DNA of 64,000 nt from JAFGQU01 sp964483625 (lineage in GTDB: Bacteria; Omnitrophota; Gorgyraeia; Duberdicusellales; 4484-171). Of the stretch, positions 42,553 to 51,277 are shown piece by piece; the stretch's first letter is position 1, and each line of letters begins with the position of its first letter. The notes under the pieces were generated by a model. The model ran no database searches, was not told the origin of the DNA, and saw only the letters and a program-made list of their open reading frames with translations. The stretch spans positions 1 through 64,000 of the forward strand of contig CAZABB010000004.1 in assembly GCA_964483625.1 (NCBI GenBank), written 5' to 3'. Made by a program: the position numbers and the translations under genes.

Positions 42553-43823
42553 GCGACACTGTTCTCCAGAGTTTTATGTCCTTCCTCGAATATCTGGTGG
42601 CTGTTCTGCACCAGTTCCTGGCGAAGGTCACTGTCGGTAATCAACTCTTCGATTTTGACGGTAAGTTCTTTTTCGTTTTTAACCGGTATGCCCGCCTGAT
42701 GCTTGAGCACGACATTTTCTATTTCCCGGAAATTATCCATATGCGGGCCGAAAAGTGTCGGTTTGGAAAAGTACAGCGGTTCCAGGATATTATGCCCGCC
42801 GGTATCAGCCAGGCTCCCTCCCACAAAACAGATATCAGCCACCGCGTAACAGGAAAGAAGATCTCCCACCGTATCCACCAGGAAAACATCGTCGCCGGAT
42901 GAGGCCCGGGAAAACCCTTCGCTTAAAAGCGTTACGCCGAATCCTTCCTGAATATACTGCTGTTTTATCTGCCCGGCACGCTCGATATGGCGGGGAACGA
43001 CCATCAACCGCAGGGAAGGATATGCGCCGTGAAGCGACCGGAAACAATCGAGGATAATTTTTTCCTCCGGATTGTGGGTGCTGGCGGCGACCAGAAGCAT
43101 CGTCCCCTGGGGTTTCAGCCGTGAATAATACTTCTCTTTAAACGCGGCAATGCGATCTCTCTTTATATGATAGTTGCTGAACTTAAGGTTCCCGGTAATA
43201 ACGATCTTACGGGAAGAAGCCCCCAGGGCCAGGAACCGATCCCGGTAAAACTCGTTCTGCACCCCGATACAATCAGCGAGGTTCAATATTTTTTTGACAC
43301 CACCGTATACCCGCCGATAACGGGAAAACGCCTTTTCCGAGATCCTCCCGTTTAAGATCACTATTCGCACGGCGTGTTTTTTGAGTTGCAGGTAAAGGTT
43401 CGGCCACATTTCCGTTTCGATAGAGATAAACATGGCCGGCTTCACCAGCCGGATGACACGACGGATAAAAACACTCACATCGAAAGGGAAATAGATCACC
43501 AGGTGTTCTGGATAAAGCCTGGCGGCAACCTTGTGACCGGTAAGTGTCGTAACCGAAATCGCCACGTCATATCCCAGTTGACGTTCGAGATATTCGACCA
43601 GAGATTGAATCAGGGTAACTTCCCCCACACTGACCACCTGAATCCATATCGTCCGTTTCAATCGTAACGCGTTCTGCCGGATAGACTCAGGATACAGCGT
43701 GCATTTCTGCCGAAGGGCCTCAGGCGTGATCTTCCTGCGGGCAAAATGGAACGGCAGATACACGACGGCGCCCAGAATAAATACGATATCGTACAGTAAC
43801 GACAAAAAACGCATTGTTCTCAT
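42528..43823 (-). CDS. waaA: 3-deoxy-D-manno-octulosonic acid transferase
   Basis: WaaA (KdtA) adds Kdo to lipid A and is a membrane-associated GT30 enzyme. The 431 residues have an N-terminal membrane helix, WIQVVSVGEVTLIQSL (with the conserved acceptor-side Glu), SVTTLTGHKVA, VAASTHNPEEKIIL and the C-terminal FVGGSLADTGGHNILEPLYFSKPTLFGPHMDNF, which is diagnostic. Together with lpxK and the LpxL-like domain it shows that the cell makes Kdo2-lipid A. Confidence 0.95.
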   Translation of the reverse strand: MRTMRFLSLLYDIVFILGAVVYLPFHFARRKITPEALRQKCTLYPESIRQNALRLKRTIWIQVVSVGEVTLIQSLVEYLERQLGYDVAISVTTLTGHKVAARLYPEHLVIYFPFDVSVFIRRVIRLVKPAMFISIETEMWPNLYLQLKKHAVRIVILNGRISEKAFSRYRRVYGGVKKILNLADCIGVQNEFYRDRFLALGASSRKIVITGNLKFSNYHIKRDRIAAFKEKYYSRLKPQGTMLLVAASTHNPEEKIILDCFRSLHGAYPSLRLMVVPRHIERAGQIKQQYIQEGFGVTLLSEGFSRASSGDDVFLVDTVGDLLSCYAVADICFVGGSLADTGGHNILEPLYFSKPTLFGPHMDNFREIENVVLKHQAGIPVKNEKELTVKIEELITDSDLRQELVQNSHQIFEEGHKTLENSVACIRRLLD

Positions 43824-44701
43824 GCCCGCGGATGGGCTTTATCATAAATCTTCTTTAAATTATCGATCGTCAGGTGTGTGTACACCTGAGTAGTCGCGAT
43901 ACTGGAATGGCCCAGAAGTTCCTGAACACACCGTAAATCAGCGCCACGATTCAACAGGTGGGTCGCGAACGAATGCCGAAAGGTATGGGGAGAAATTTTT
44001 GCCTGGAGGGCGATCTTTTTGATATACTTATCCACGATCAGCCGGAACGAACGATCACTTAACGTTCCGCCGCGTTTATTGACAAAAAGCGCCGGATTGG
44101 TATCACGGCGCGCTTTTAGATACCGGCGTAACGCCTTGATTGCCGGTTCCCCCAGAGGCAGGAGCCTTTCTTTGCGCCCTTTTCCTTTCACCTTCGCGAT
44201 CCCGGAAATGAGGTCGACATATTCCTGCCGCAACCCCGCGACTTCTCCCACTCTGGCGCCGGTAGAATATAAAAATTCCAAAATCGCCTTATCGCGTAAT
44301 CCCAGCACGTCGGTTTCGGTAACACTCGCCAGAACCTGCGTGATTTCCTTCTCGGTCAGAAATTTCGGCAGCGGTTTGTCGAGTTTAGGATAGATGAGGC
44401 TGGTAGCGGGATTATTCTTGGTAATACCCTCCCGTACCAGAAATTTAAAAAAACTCTTCAATGTGGATATTTTCCGCGAAATGCTGCGTTTGGTAAGCTG
44501 GCGGGAAGTGAGAAGGCTTAAAAATTTTCTTAAAATGAAATAATCTACCTTCTTGATATCCTGATTCTTATAATGTTCCGCCAGGAATTCGTCGAATTCC
44601 GCCAGGTCTTTTTTATAACTTCCGATTGTATGCGGGGAATAATTTTTTTCGATCTCCAGATAGGAAAGATACTTATCCCGATAATAAGAAAATGGTATCA
44701 T
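43820..44701 (-). CDS. xerD: Tyrosine recombinase XerC/XerD
   Basis: 293-residue site-specific recombinase of the Xer type that resolves chromosome dimers at dif. N-terminal core-binding domain with SYKKDLAEFDEFL; catalytic residues in TGARVGEVAGLR (Arg), KGKGRKERLLPL (Lys), HTFRHSFATHLLNRGADL (His-x2-Arg), LLGHSSIATTQVYTHL (His and nucleophile Tyr). XerC and XerD cannot be told apart by eye. It lies downstream of topA with a 4-base overlap. No dif site was recognised in the window. Confidence 0.92.
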   Translation of the reverse strand: MIPFSYYRDKYLSYLEIEKNYSPHTIGSYKKDLAEFDEFLAEHYKNQDIKKVDYFILRKFLSLLTSRQLTKRSISRKISTLKSFFKFLVREGITKNNPATSLIYPKLDKPLPKFLTEKEITQVLASVTETDVLGLRDKAILEFLYSTGARVGEVAGLRQEYVDLISGIAKVKGKGRKERLLPLGEPAIKALRRYLKARRDTNPALFVNKRGGTLSDRSFRLIVDKYIKKIALQAKISPHTFRHSFATHLLNRGADLRCVQELLGHSSIATTQVYTHLTIDNLKKIYDKAHPRA

Positions 44702-46650
44702 TGCTTCTCTGTATCGGTTTCATCCGGCAACGTGCGGGAAGTATAGGTGCATTTAGGGTAGGCGGTACATCCGTAAAACCGCTGACCTCGTCTGTTTTTT
44801 CTTTCAATCAGTTCGCCGTCGTGACAACCGGGGCATTCGATCCCGGTGGTAATACTTTTTGCGAACTTACAGGCCGGATATCCCGCACAGCTTAAAAACC
44901 GCCCCTTACGGGACCATTTTACCACAAGTGGCTTGCCGCATTGAGGACAAATTTCCTGGGTATATTCGACATCCTTTTGGACATTTTTACCGGCTTTATC
45001 AACCGCCTCTTTAAACGAAGGGTAAAAATCCTCAAGCACCTTGGTCCAGACCACGCTCCCTTCTTCCACCTCATCCAGTTTTTCCTCCATTTGAGCCGTA
45101 AACTGATCGTCCATGATATCGCCGAAATTCTCCAGAAGCAATTTGCAAACCTTGATCCCCAATTCGGTAGGTTCGAAATGGCCTTTTTCACGGCTGATGT
45201 AATCACGGCGAATGAGTGTGGCGATCGTCGGCGCGTATGTCGAAGGCCGCCCGATGCCTTTCTCTTCCAGAAGTTTTACCAGAGAAGCATCATTAAAATG
45301 CGGCGGCGGTTTGGTCGTATGTTCGAGAAAATCGAGTTTTTTCGCATCGACCGGATCACCCTTACGCACATCCGGCAGGGGATTCTCTTCTTCTTTCTCC
45401 CACACCTTCTGAAACCCTTCAAACACAACCCTCCGGCCGTCGGAGGTAAACAGCGCATCTCCGGCCTTGACATACAACTTGGTCGATTCATACACCGCCG
45501 GAGCCATGAACGATGCCAAAAATCTCTTCCAGATCAATTCGTATAGTTTGAGCAGGTCTCCCGAAAGATACCCCGTAAGCGAATCCGGATCGCGTGTGGC
45601 GTGCGTGGGACGTATCGCTTCGTGCGCTTCCTGAGCGCCTTTTTTCTTTTTGTAGGCGTATTCCTTTTTCGCCAGATAATCATCGCCGTAGATCTTTTTG
45701 ATGTAGCCTTTCACTTCTTTCTTGGCCCGATCGGCGACATTATAAGAATCCGTACGCATATACGTGATCAACCCGACCATCTGATTCTCGATCTCGATGC
45801 CTTCATATAACTTCTGGGCTAATAACATGGTCTTTTGCGAAGAAAAACGGAATTTGTAAAACGCTTCCTGCTGCAATGATGAGGTAATGAACGGAGGGAG
45901 TGGTTTCCGTTTGCTTTCTTTTTTTTCGATCTTATCGATGAGAAACTCTTTGCCTTTCAGATACTCGATTACTTCACCGGCCCCCTCCTTCTTCTCAAAC
46001 GGGGACTTCTCTTTGCCGAATCTGACCAGGCGGCCTTTGAATTCATCACGCTTAGCCGCAAAGAGAGCTTCCACCCCGTAGGTGGTTTTGGGAACAAACG
46101 CCGATATTTCCTCTTCCCGCTGGACGATAAATTTAAGGGCAACCGACTGCACTCGGCCCGCCGACAACCCCCTGACAATCTTTTTCCACAACAGGGGCGA
46201 AAGCAGATACCCCACGATCCTGTCCAGTACCCGCCGTGCCGTCTGAGCCCAGACGCGGTTCATATCGAACTCACGGGGAACCTGAAACGCTTCCTGAACG
46301 GCTTCGGGAGTGATTTCGGAAAAATTTACGCGTAAGAACTTCTTCGCGTCCTTCTTCAGCTCATTCCGGATATGCCACCCGATAGCTTCGCCCTCCCGGT
46401 CCGGATCGGTCGCGACATAGATGATCTTCTTACCCTTGGCCTGCGCCCGTAACAGCGAAAGAGTTTTCTTCTTGCCCGGGATCACCTTGTACCGCGGCGT
46501 AAATCCGTTATCGACATCGACCGATAAAGACTTAGCCGGCAAATCGATCATATGCCCCATCGAAGACAGCACGGCATAATCATCGCCCAGGATCTTTGAG
46601 ATCGTTTCTACTTTCGTAGGAGACTCGACAATAACCAGATATTTACTCAT
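44698..46650 (-). CDS. topA: DNA topoisomerase I
   Basis: Type IA topoisomerase that relaxes negative supercoils. The 650 residues contain the Toprim domain (LVIVESPTKVETI and VATDPDREGEAIGWH), the catalytic Tyr in ITYMRTDSYNV, GRPSTYAPTIATL, and two C-terminal zinc ribbons (CPQCGKPLVVKWSRKGRFLSC with CKF; CPGCHDGELIERKNRRGQ with CT and CTY). The gene is shorter than E. coli TopA (865) because it has fewer C-terminal repeats, as is common outside Proteobacteria. dprA lies upstream, a conserved dprA-topA-xer order. Confidence 0.96.
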   Translation of the reverse strand: MSKYLVIVESPTKVETISKILGDDYAVLSSMGHMIDLPAKSLSVDVDNGFTPRYKVIPGKKKTLSLLRAQAKGKKIIYVATDPDREGEAIGWHIRNELKKDAKKFLRVNFSEITPEAVQEAFQVPREFDMNRVWAQTARRVLDRIVGYLLSPLLWKKIVRGLSAGRVQSVALKFIVQREEEISAFVPKTTYGVEALFAAKRDEFKGRLVRFGKEKSPFEKKEGAGEVIEYLKGKEFLIDKIEKKESKRKPLPPFITSSLQQEAFYKFRFSSQKTMLLAQKLYEGIEIENQMVGLITYMRTDSYNVADRAKKEVKGYIKKIYGDDYLAKKEYAYKKKKGAQEAHEAIRPTHATRDPDSLTGYLSGDLLKLYELIWKRFLASFMAPAVYESTKLYVKAGDALFTSDGRRVVFEGFQKVWEKEEENPLPDVRKGDPVDAKKLDFLEHTTKPPPHFNDASLVKLLEEKGIGRPSTYAPTIATLIRRDYISREKGHFEPTELGIKVCKLLLENFGDIMDDQFTAQMEEKLDEVEEGSVVWTKVLEDFYPSFKEAVDKAGKNVQKDVEYTQEICPQCGKPLVVKWSRKGRFLSCAGYPACKFAKSITTGIECPGCHDGELIERKNRRGQRFYGCTAYPKCTYTSRTLPDETDTEKQ

Positions 46651-46660
46651 AATTTTTTAA

Positions 46661-46797
46661 AATTCCAAGTTACAAGATACAATCACCAAATAATAACCAA
46701 ATCTCAATAACCAAACAAAATACAAAGGTCTTCCGTCTTCATTGGTCATTGGAAATTGGAATTTATTTGTATCTTGCATCTTGGTTATTGGTTATTT
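46661..46797. repeat. Intergenic palindrome of AATAACCAA/TTGGTTATT words
   Basis: The left half reads CCAAGTTACAAGATACAATC, then ACCAAATAATAACC and CAATAACC; the right half reads TTGGTCATTGGAAATTGG, then TTTGTATCTTGCATCTTGG and TTATTGGTTATT. The words are reverse complements of each other, giving an AT-rich imperfect hairpin that fills the whole gap between topA and dprA. Confidence 0.65.
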
Positions 46798-46800
46798 CTT

Positions 46801-47865
46801 CTAGAGTTCTGCTTTCACGTAACATAAGGGGCGCATTTCTCTGATCAATCCCTTGATCTGAAGCGACAGGACCGCTTCGTTTACCGCCGCGGTATTGCCT
46901 TTTTGCCTGATCAACATCTCCTCCATCGTCACCGGCTGGCTTCCCATGATATTAAAAATGCCGCGTTCGGCGTCCGACAGGACCATACGCTCGGTTCCGA
47001 TTGTATCGGATCCAAAAGAGAATGTTCCGAGGATATCTTCGAGAGAATCGATCAGTCCGGCTCCTTCTTTAATAAGCTTATGCGTACCGCGGCTTTTCGG
47101 CGAATTCGCCTGGCCCGGTAAAGCGAATACTTCCCGATTCTGCTCCAGCGCGTACCCTGCCGTAATCAACGCCCCGCTGCGTAGAGCCGCCTCAACCACC
47201 AGTACCCCGCGACTGAGCCCGCTGACAATACGATTACGCTGAGGGAAATATTCTTTCCGCGGCCCCTCATCCAGAGGAAATTCCGAAACAAGCGCGCCCC
47301 GGCGGCTGATCAAACGGCTGAGCTTTTCGTTTTCCTTGGGATACACGTGATTGAGCCCCGAACCCAACACGGCAATCGTCTTGCCGCCGGCAAGAGCGCC
47401 CTGGTGCGCGGCATGGTCAATCCCCCGGGCGAGCCCTGAAACCACAGTAATCCCTAATGAAGAAAGCGCGTAAGAAAACTTCTTGGCCATATCGATTCCG
47501 TATAATGTCGGCAGGCGGGTTCCCACGATTGCCAAACAGAAACTTTTTAATATCTCAACCTCCCCCTTTACATACAGAACCAGAGGCCCGGTGGCAATCT
47601 CTTTCAACAGCGGCGGATACGCGGGAGAATCGAGATCGATAATCTCAACGCCTGCCGTTTGAGCTTTTTCCATTTCGATTTCAGAGAACCGCTCGATTTG
47701 TCCCCGTCGCAGGCGGTCTTTTTCTCCGGCGGTAAGAAAATCGAACTCATCCCACCCCCCGGGCCGATCGACGGGAATGCTTCCGGCTCGCTCGGCGGAC
47801 AGGATCTTCTGACATTTGGCAAAAGGGAGGCGGGCTTTATTGAGTAAAAGCAATAATTTTTTCAC
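46801..47865 (-). CDS. dprA: DNA processing protein DprA
   Basis: DprA loads RecA on incoming single-stranded DNA during transformation. 354 residues: N-terminal helical region, then the Rossmann-like core with AIVGTRLPTLYGIDMAKKFS, GLARGIDHAAHQGAL, AVLGSGLNHVYPKEN and SEFPLDEGPRKEYFPQRNRIVSGLS, and a C-terminal winged helix (from about 290, ERGIFNIMGSQPVTMEEMLIRQ). It overlaps aroK by 4 bases. Confidence 0.94.
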   Translation of the reverse strand: MKKLLLLLNKARLPFAKCQKILSAERAGSIPVDRPGGWDEFDFLTAGEKDRLRRGQIERFSEIEMEKAQTAGVEIIDLDSPAYPPLLKEIATGPLVLYVKGEVEILKSFCLAIVGTRLPTLYGIDMAKKFSYALSSLGITVVSGLARGIDHAAHQGALAGGKTIAVLGSGLNHVYPKENEKLSRLISRRGALVSEFPLDEGPRKEYFPQRNRIVSGLSRGVLVVEAALRSGALITAGYALEQNREVFALPGQANSPKSRGTHKLIKEGAGLIDSLEDILGTFSFGSDTIGTERMVLSDAERGIFNIMGSQPVTMEEMLIRQKGNTAAVNEAVLSLQIKGLIREMRPLCYVKAEL

Positions 47866-48377
47866 GCCGGGATAATCTCCCTGATTTTAGCGACGACCTC
47901 ACGGATGCTGAGCTTTGAGGTATCAATCGAATAATGCGCCTGGGCGTACAGGTGAGCCCGGGCCCGCATGAGTTCTGAAATCTTCCTTTGCGGGTCGGGA
48001 ACATTGAGGAGCGGACGATTCTTACATGATTTCGTCCGCTGGTAAATGATGTCCGCCTCAGCCGTCAGGCAGATCATTATCCCGCTTTGCTTTAACAGTT
48101 CCCGGTTTTTCTCAGCAATAATGACACCCCCGCCGCAGGAAACCACAAGATGATCCTGTCCCGCCAGGCGTTCAAGAACTTCGGTTTCTTTCCGGCGGAA
48201 ATAAGATTCACCCTCTTGAGCAAAAATATCATTAATAGTTCTTTTCTCTAATTTCTCGATCTCTTCATCCATTTCCCGGAAACAGCGGTTAAGCTCCCCG
48301 GCGAGCATTTTCCCCACCGTGGTCTTTCCCGTACCCATAAATCCCGTTAAATATATATTTTTATTTATTCCATTCAT
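47862..48377 (-). CDS. aroK: Shikimate kinase
   Basis: AroK phosphorylates shikimate in the chorismate pathway. The 171 residues include the P-loop GFMGTGKTTVGKML, EMDEEIEKLEKRTINDIFAQEGESYFR (shikimate-binding Asp and Arg) and VVSCGGGVI. KNRPLLN is the nucleotide lid region. Its upstream spacer contains a CCCGTT-word palindrome. Confidence 0.94.
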   Translation of the reverse strand: MNGINKNIYLTGFMGTGKTTVGKMLAGELNRCFREMDEEIEKLEKRTINDIFAQEGESYFRRKETEVLERLAGQDHLVVSCGGGVIIAEKNRELLKQSGIMICLTAEADIIYQRTKSCKNRPLLNVPDPQRKISELMRARAHLYAQAHYSIDTSKLSIREVVAKIREIIPA

Positions 48378-48442
48378 TACTTCAAAATGTATCCTACATT
48401 CGCCCTTTTGTCAAGCAAGCTATTGTTTGGCGCGATATGAGT

Positions 48443-48512
48443 CGACCCGTTCACCCGTGCTCCCGCTTACCCGTTTAAGAAAACGAAATAACGGACAAAC
48501 GAGCCGACGGAT
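48443..48512. repeat. Intergenic palindrome of ACCCGTT/AACGG words
   Basis: ACCCGTTCACCCGTGC and TTACCCGTTTAAG on the left face AAATAACGGACAAACGAG and GACGG on the right. The words match those at 21031-21117. It lies between aroK and the acyl-CoA dehydrogenase terminator. Confidence 0.55.
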
Positions 48513-48543
48513 CAACCATCCTATGCCCAAAGGCTGAATATCG

Positions 48544-48575
48544 AAAAAAAACCCCGGGGTTTCCCCGGGGTTTTT
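48544..48575 (-). terminator. Rho-independent terminator after the acyl-CoA dehydrogenase gene
   Basis: CCCCGGGG-TTT-CCCCGGGG is flanked by A8 on one side and T5 on the other. On the minus strand it gives a GC hairpin followed by eight T, 25 bases after the acyl-CoA dehydrogenase stop. It would also work weakly in the other direction. Confidence 0.9.
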
Positions 48576-48599
48576 CTGTGCGTTATAACTGCTGTTCAA

Positions 48600-49763
48600 T
48601 TATTTCGTATATTTCTTGATCAGATTCAGCGCGATAATGTTTTTCTGTATCTGATTTGTCCCCTCATAAATCTGGGTTATTTTGGCATCACGCATGAATT
48701 TTTCTACCGGATAATCACGCATGTACCCGAACCCGCCGTAGATCTGAACCGCGTCAGTCGTTACCTCCATGGCAATATCGGAAGCGTACAACTTGGCCAT
48801 GGCGCTTGCGGCCCCCACGTCTTTTGTTATCCCGCGATCGACCATCGCCGCGGTCGTATATACCAGACTCCGCGCCGCTTCCACTTTCGTCGCCATATCG
48901 GCCAGCATCCACTGAATACCCTGAAATGAAGTGATCGGCTTGCCGAACTGGACCCGCTGGTGAGCGTAGGTCGTGGCAAGTTCAAGCGCCCCTTGCGCGA
49001 TACCGACAGCCTGCGCGGCAACGCCGGGTCGTGACTGGTCAAATGTCTTCATCGTCGCAATAAAACCCAGGCCTTCCTTGCCGCCCAGAAGACATTCTTT
49101 CGAGACTTCAACATCGTTAAAAATCAGCTCACCCGTCGATGAAGCTCTAATCCCCAGCTTCTCTTCTTTTTTCCCGAACGTAAACCCCTCCTGCCCTTTC
49201 TCCACGATAAAGGCCGAGATTCCCCGGGGCCCCTTCGCTTTATTGGTCACGGCAATAATGGTATAAATCTCGGCGTCGCCGCCGTTGGTAATGAAGTGTT
49301 TGGTCCCGTTCAATATGTATTTGTCGCCCTGCTTCTTCGCGGTCGTCTTAACCGCGGAAGCGTCCGAACCGGCTTCCGGCTCAGTCAATCCGAACGCGGC
49401 CAGTTTCTTCCCTGAAGCGATATCGGGAAGATACTTTTTCTTCTGCTGGTCGGTCCCATACAAAAGGATCGGGAACATTCCCAGGTAAGACGCCGCGTAT
49501 GAAGTCGCAACGCCTCCGTCGACGCGGGAAATTTCCTCGGTCGCGATCACGAGATCCATCAGCCCCCCCCCCATACCTCCGTACTGTTCGGGAATACACA
49601 GAGAAAAAAGATCGGACTGGGCCATCACTTTAATGATTTCCCAGGGAAATTCTTCTTTTTCATCAAGTTCGCGTGAAACCGGACGGATCTTCTCCTCGGC
49701 GATCTGACGGCATAAATCACGCAGCATTTTCTGTTCCTCAGTAAAACCATAATCTACGAACAT
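48600..49763 (-). CDS. Acyl-CoA dehydrogenase
   Basis: FAD enzyme oxidising acyl-CoA to enoyl-CoA and passing electrons to electron-transfer flavoprotein. The start at 49763 (MFVDYGFTEEQKMLRDLCRQ) has a strong GGAGG site; the frame to 49820 passes through a palindrome. 387 residues with EYGGMGGGLMDLVIATEEISR, FGLTEPEAGSDASAVKTTA and the catalytic Glu in IYEGTNQIQKNIIA. It most resembles short-chain (butyryl/glutaryl-type) dehydrogenases. It stands alone, with its own terminator, rather than in a beta-oxidation operon. Confidence 0.93.
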   Translation of the reverse strand: MFVDYGFTEEQKMLRDLCRQIAEEKIRPVSRELDEKEEFPWEIIKVMAQSDLFSLCIPEQYGGMGGGLMDLVIATEEISRVDGGVATSYAASYLGMFPILLYGTDQQKKKYLPDIASGKKLAAFGLTEPEAGSDASAVKTTAKKQGDKYILNGTKHFITNGGDAEIYTIIAVTNKAKGPRGISAFIVEKGQEGFTFGKKEEKLGIRASSTGELIFNDVEVSKECLLGGKEGLGFIATMKTFDQSRPGVAAQAVGIAQGALELATTYAHQRVQFGKPITSFQGIQWMLADMATKVEAARSLVYTTAAMVDRGITKDVGAASAMAKLYASDIAMEVTTDAVQIYGGFGYMRDYPVEKFMRDAKITQIYEGTNQIQKNIIALNLIKKYTK

Positions 49764-49782
49764 TGGATTCCTCCTTTCAATG

Positions 49783-49832
49783 AACACGTGACTTACGGAA
49801 CGAGCGAAGCGAGTGAACATACGTCACGCGTG
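49783..49832. repeat. Palindrome ACACGTGAC...GTCACGCGTGT
   Basis: ACACGTGAC at 49783 and GTCACGCGTGT at 49822 can pair around an inner GAGCGAAGCGAGTG stem. It sits directly upstream of the acyl-CoA dehydrogenase ribosome site and touches the MITE-like element on its other side. Confidence 0.5.
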
Positions 49833-49833
49833 T

Positions 49834-49986
49834 GAATTGAACCCCGCCCTCTAAGCTGACTTGCAAAGCAGAGGTTCAAATTATCAAACTCCCATGGTTC
49901 TTACCACCGCCGGCCCTGAGAATAACATGCGGCATAGAGGGCGGGGTTAAGTTCGACCATGTGATCCTGATTGTTATCGGGATCAC
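49834..49986. mobile_element. MITE-like element, copy 1
   Basis: Terminal inverted repeats GAATTGAACCCCGCCCTCTA (49834-49853) and the complement of TAGAGGGCGGGGTTAAGTTC (49935-49954) enclose about 80 bases with no open frame. The right end continues with GACCAT and a hairpin GTGATCCTGA...TCGGGATCAC (49961-49986). A second copy with the same ends, inner AAGCTnACT and TGCGGCA words and abutting hairpin lies at 63034-63175. No transposase is present, so it is non-autonomous if mobile. Confidence 0.6.
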
Positions 49987-49990
49987 GGTC

Positions 49991-50449
49991 TCATTTAATC
50001 TTCAACACCAGCGCCGTTTCCCGGCACTGATTGGGAAAATCAACGCAATGAATACATTCGTTCCATATCTTATGAGGCAGCTTATTCTTATTGATCTTCT
50101 TAAACCCCAGTTTTCTAAAGAACTCATCGACGTAGGTAAGCGTAAAAACATTTTTCACGCCAAGCTCTTTTGCCTCGGAGACACAGGCTGTAACCAGTTT
50201 TTTCCCAATGCCGCGTCTATGCCTGGTTTTACGGACAACCAGCGATTTCACCTCCGCCAGATCATCCCATCCCACGATATGCAGGGCGCAGGCACCGAGG
50301 ATAGTGTCTCTCTCCTGGTACACCCAGAAATCACGGATATGTTCGAAGATATAATTCAGCGGGCGATTTAAAACTTTGCCTTCTTTTGTCCAGAAAGCGA
50401 TCAGTTTCTGGATTTTCCTGGCGTCGGCGATTCGCGCTTTCCTCAACAT
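49991..50449 (-). CDS. GNAT N-acetyltransferase (short ArgA-like)
   Basis: About 153 residues from the ATG at 50449 (MLRKARIADARKIQKLI); a TTG start at 50485, 5 bases after the preceding stop, is an alternative. The acetyl-CoA site is LVVRKTRHRRGIGKKLVTACVSEA (R/QxxGxG/A), preceded by AEVKSLVV. The C-terminal FFRKLGFKKINKNKLPHKIWNEC strongly resembles the stand-alone GNAT domain of bacterial N-acetylglutamate synthases, so arginine synthesis is possible, but no arg genes (other than argS) are nearby. Confidence 0.8.
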   Translation of the reverse strand: MLRKARIADARKIQKLIAFWTKEGKVLNRPLNYIFEHIRDFWVYQERDTILGACALHIVGWDDLAEVKSLVVRKTRHRRGIGKKLVTACVSEAKELGVKNVFTLTYVDEFFRKLGFKKINKNKLPHKIWNECIHCVDFPNQCRETALVLKIK

Positions 50450-50490
50450 AGGGTTATATAATTCGAACGGATTTAAGGATTTCAAACATC

Positions 50491-51054
50491 TTAGAAAAAC
50501 GAGGCGACCCCGGCCAGCACCATATCCACATCGATCCCTTTATTCGGTTGATCAAAGCCCGCGTTCGACAGGTGACGCCGGCGGTATTCAACGGTCACAG
50601 CTTTCTTCTCGTTGAAGAACCAGTGAAATCCCATCCCGACCTGCGGCGTAAAATTAAACTGAGTTCCCTGCTCCCGTGTCGGCATGGTCATATAAATCAT
50701 CCCGGCCCCGCCTTTTAGATACACTTTGAATTTCTCTCCCCACGGAAAGGTATATTTCATCAGAAAATTGGTAAAAATCTCGGCGTTTGCTTCCGGGTCA
50801 AACACGATCGTCACTCCCGGTTCGACGACAAAATCCAGCTGTCCTTTCAGATCGAGCGAAAACTTCTCCTGAACCGGGGTGGAATCGAAATTAAACGCGA
50901 CCAGAAACGGCATCCCGTTTAAGGAACCCTTTTCTTTGACCTTCCCGTTTATCCAGCCGGAAAGGAACTCGGTCCCGCGTACGGATAAAGATGCCGCGGG
51001 CAGGTGGAAAACAAACAAAGAACAACAAAACAGCAAAATTGCTCTTCTTTTCAT
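50491..51054 (-). CDS. PagL-like lipid A 3-O-deacylase (acyloxyacyl hydrolase), outer membrane
   Basis: 187 residues with a cleavable signal peptide (about 1-22) and alternating beta-strand pattern ending in Phe (VASFF), as outer-membrane barrels do. The C-terminal VEYRRRHLSNAGFDQPNKGIDVDM matches the PagL catalytic region, His-x-Ser followed by the Asn-Asn-Gly pattern. PagL removes a 3-hydroxyacyl chain from lipid A. This agrees with the lipid A genes elsewhere in the window. Overall similarity outside the C-terminal block is low. Confidence 0.75.
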   Translation of the reverse strand: MKRRAILLFCCSLFVFHLPAASLSVRGTEFLSGWINGKVKEKGSLNGMPFLVAFNFDSTPVQEKFSLDLKGQLDFVVEPGVTIVFDPEANAEIFTNFLMKYTFPWGEKFKVYLKGGAGMIYMTMPTREQGTQFNFTPQVGMGFHWFFNEKKAVTVEYRRRHLSNAGFDQPNKGIDVDMVLAGVASFF

Positions 51055-51241
51055 TATCCTCCCTCTTTTTGTCGTCTAAAAGATACTTTATATGATGTAG
51101 AGATAATTTTAAATGGTCGAAAGCACTGTGTCAAATATTTTATGGAATTGCGGCAAAATGCCGCAAGTACCATCTTATTCGTTTTTAATCATTGTAATCA
51201 CATTGTGCACCTCATCCGTGTAATCCCTACGTAAAAAAGGC

Positions 51242-51270
51242 TTGACAGGTAATACATAAATAAGTATATT
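51242..51270 (+). promoter_or_regulatory. Consensus sigma-70 promoter for rpmB
   Basis: TTGACA (51242-51247), 17-base spacer, TATATT (51265-51270). The expected start of transcription, about 51277, is within one base of the rpmB ATG (51278), implying a leaderless or nearly leaderless mRNA. No ribosome-binding site precedes the ATG. Confidence 0.8.
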
Positions 51271-51277
51271 ACTGCCT

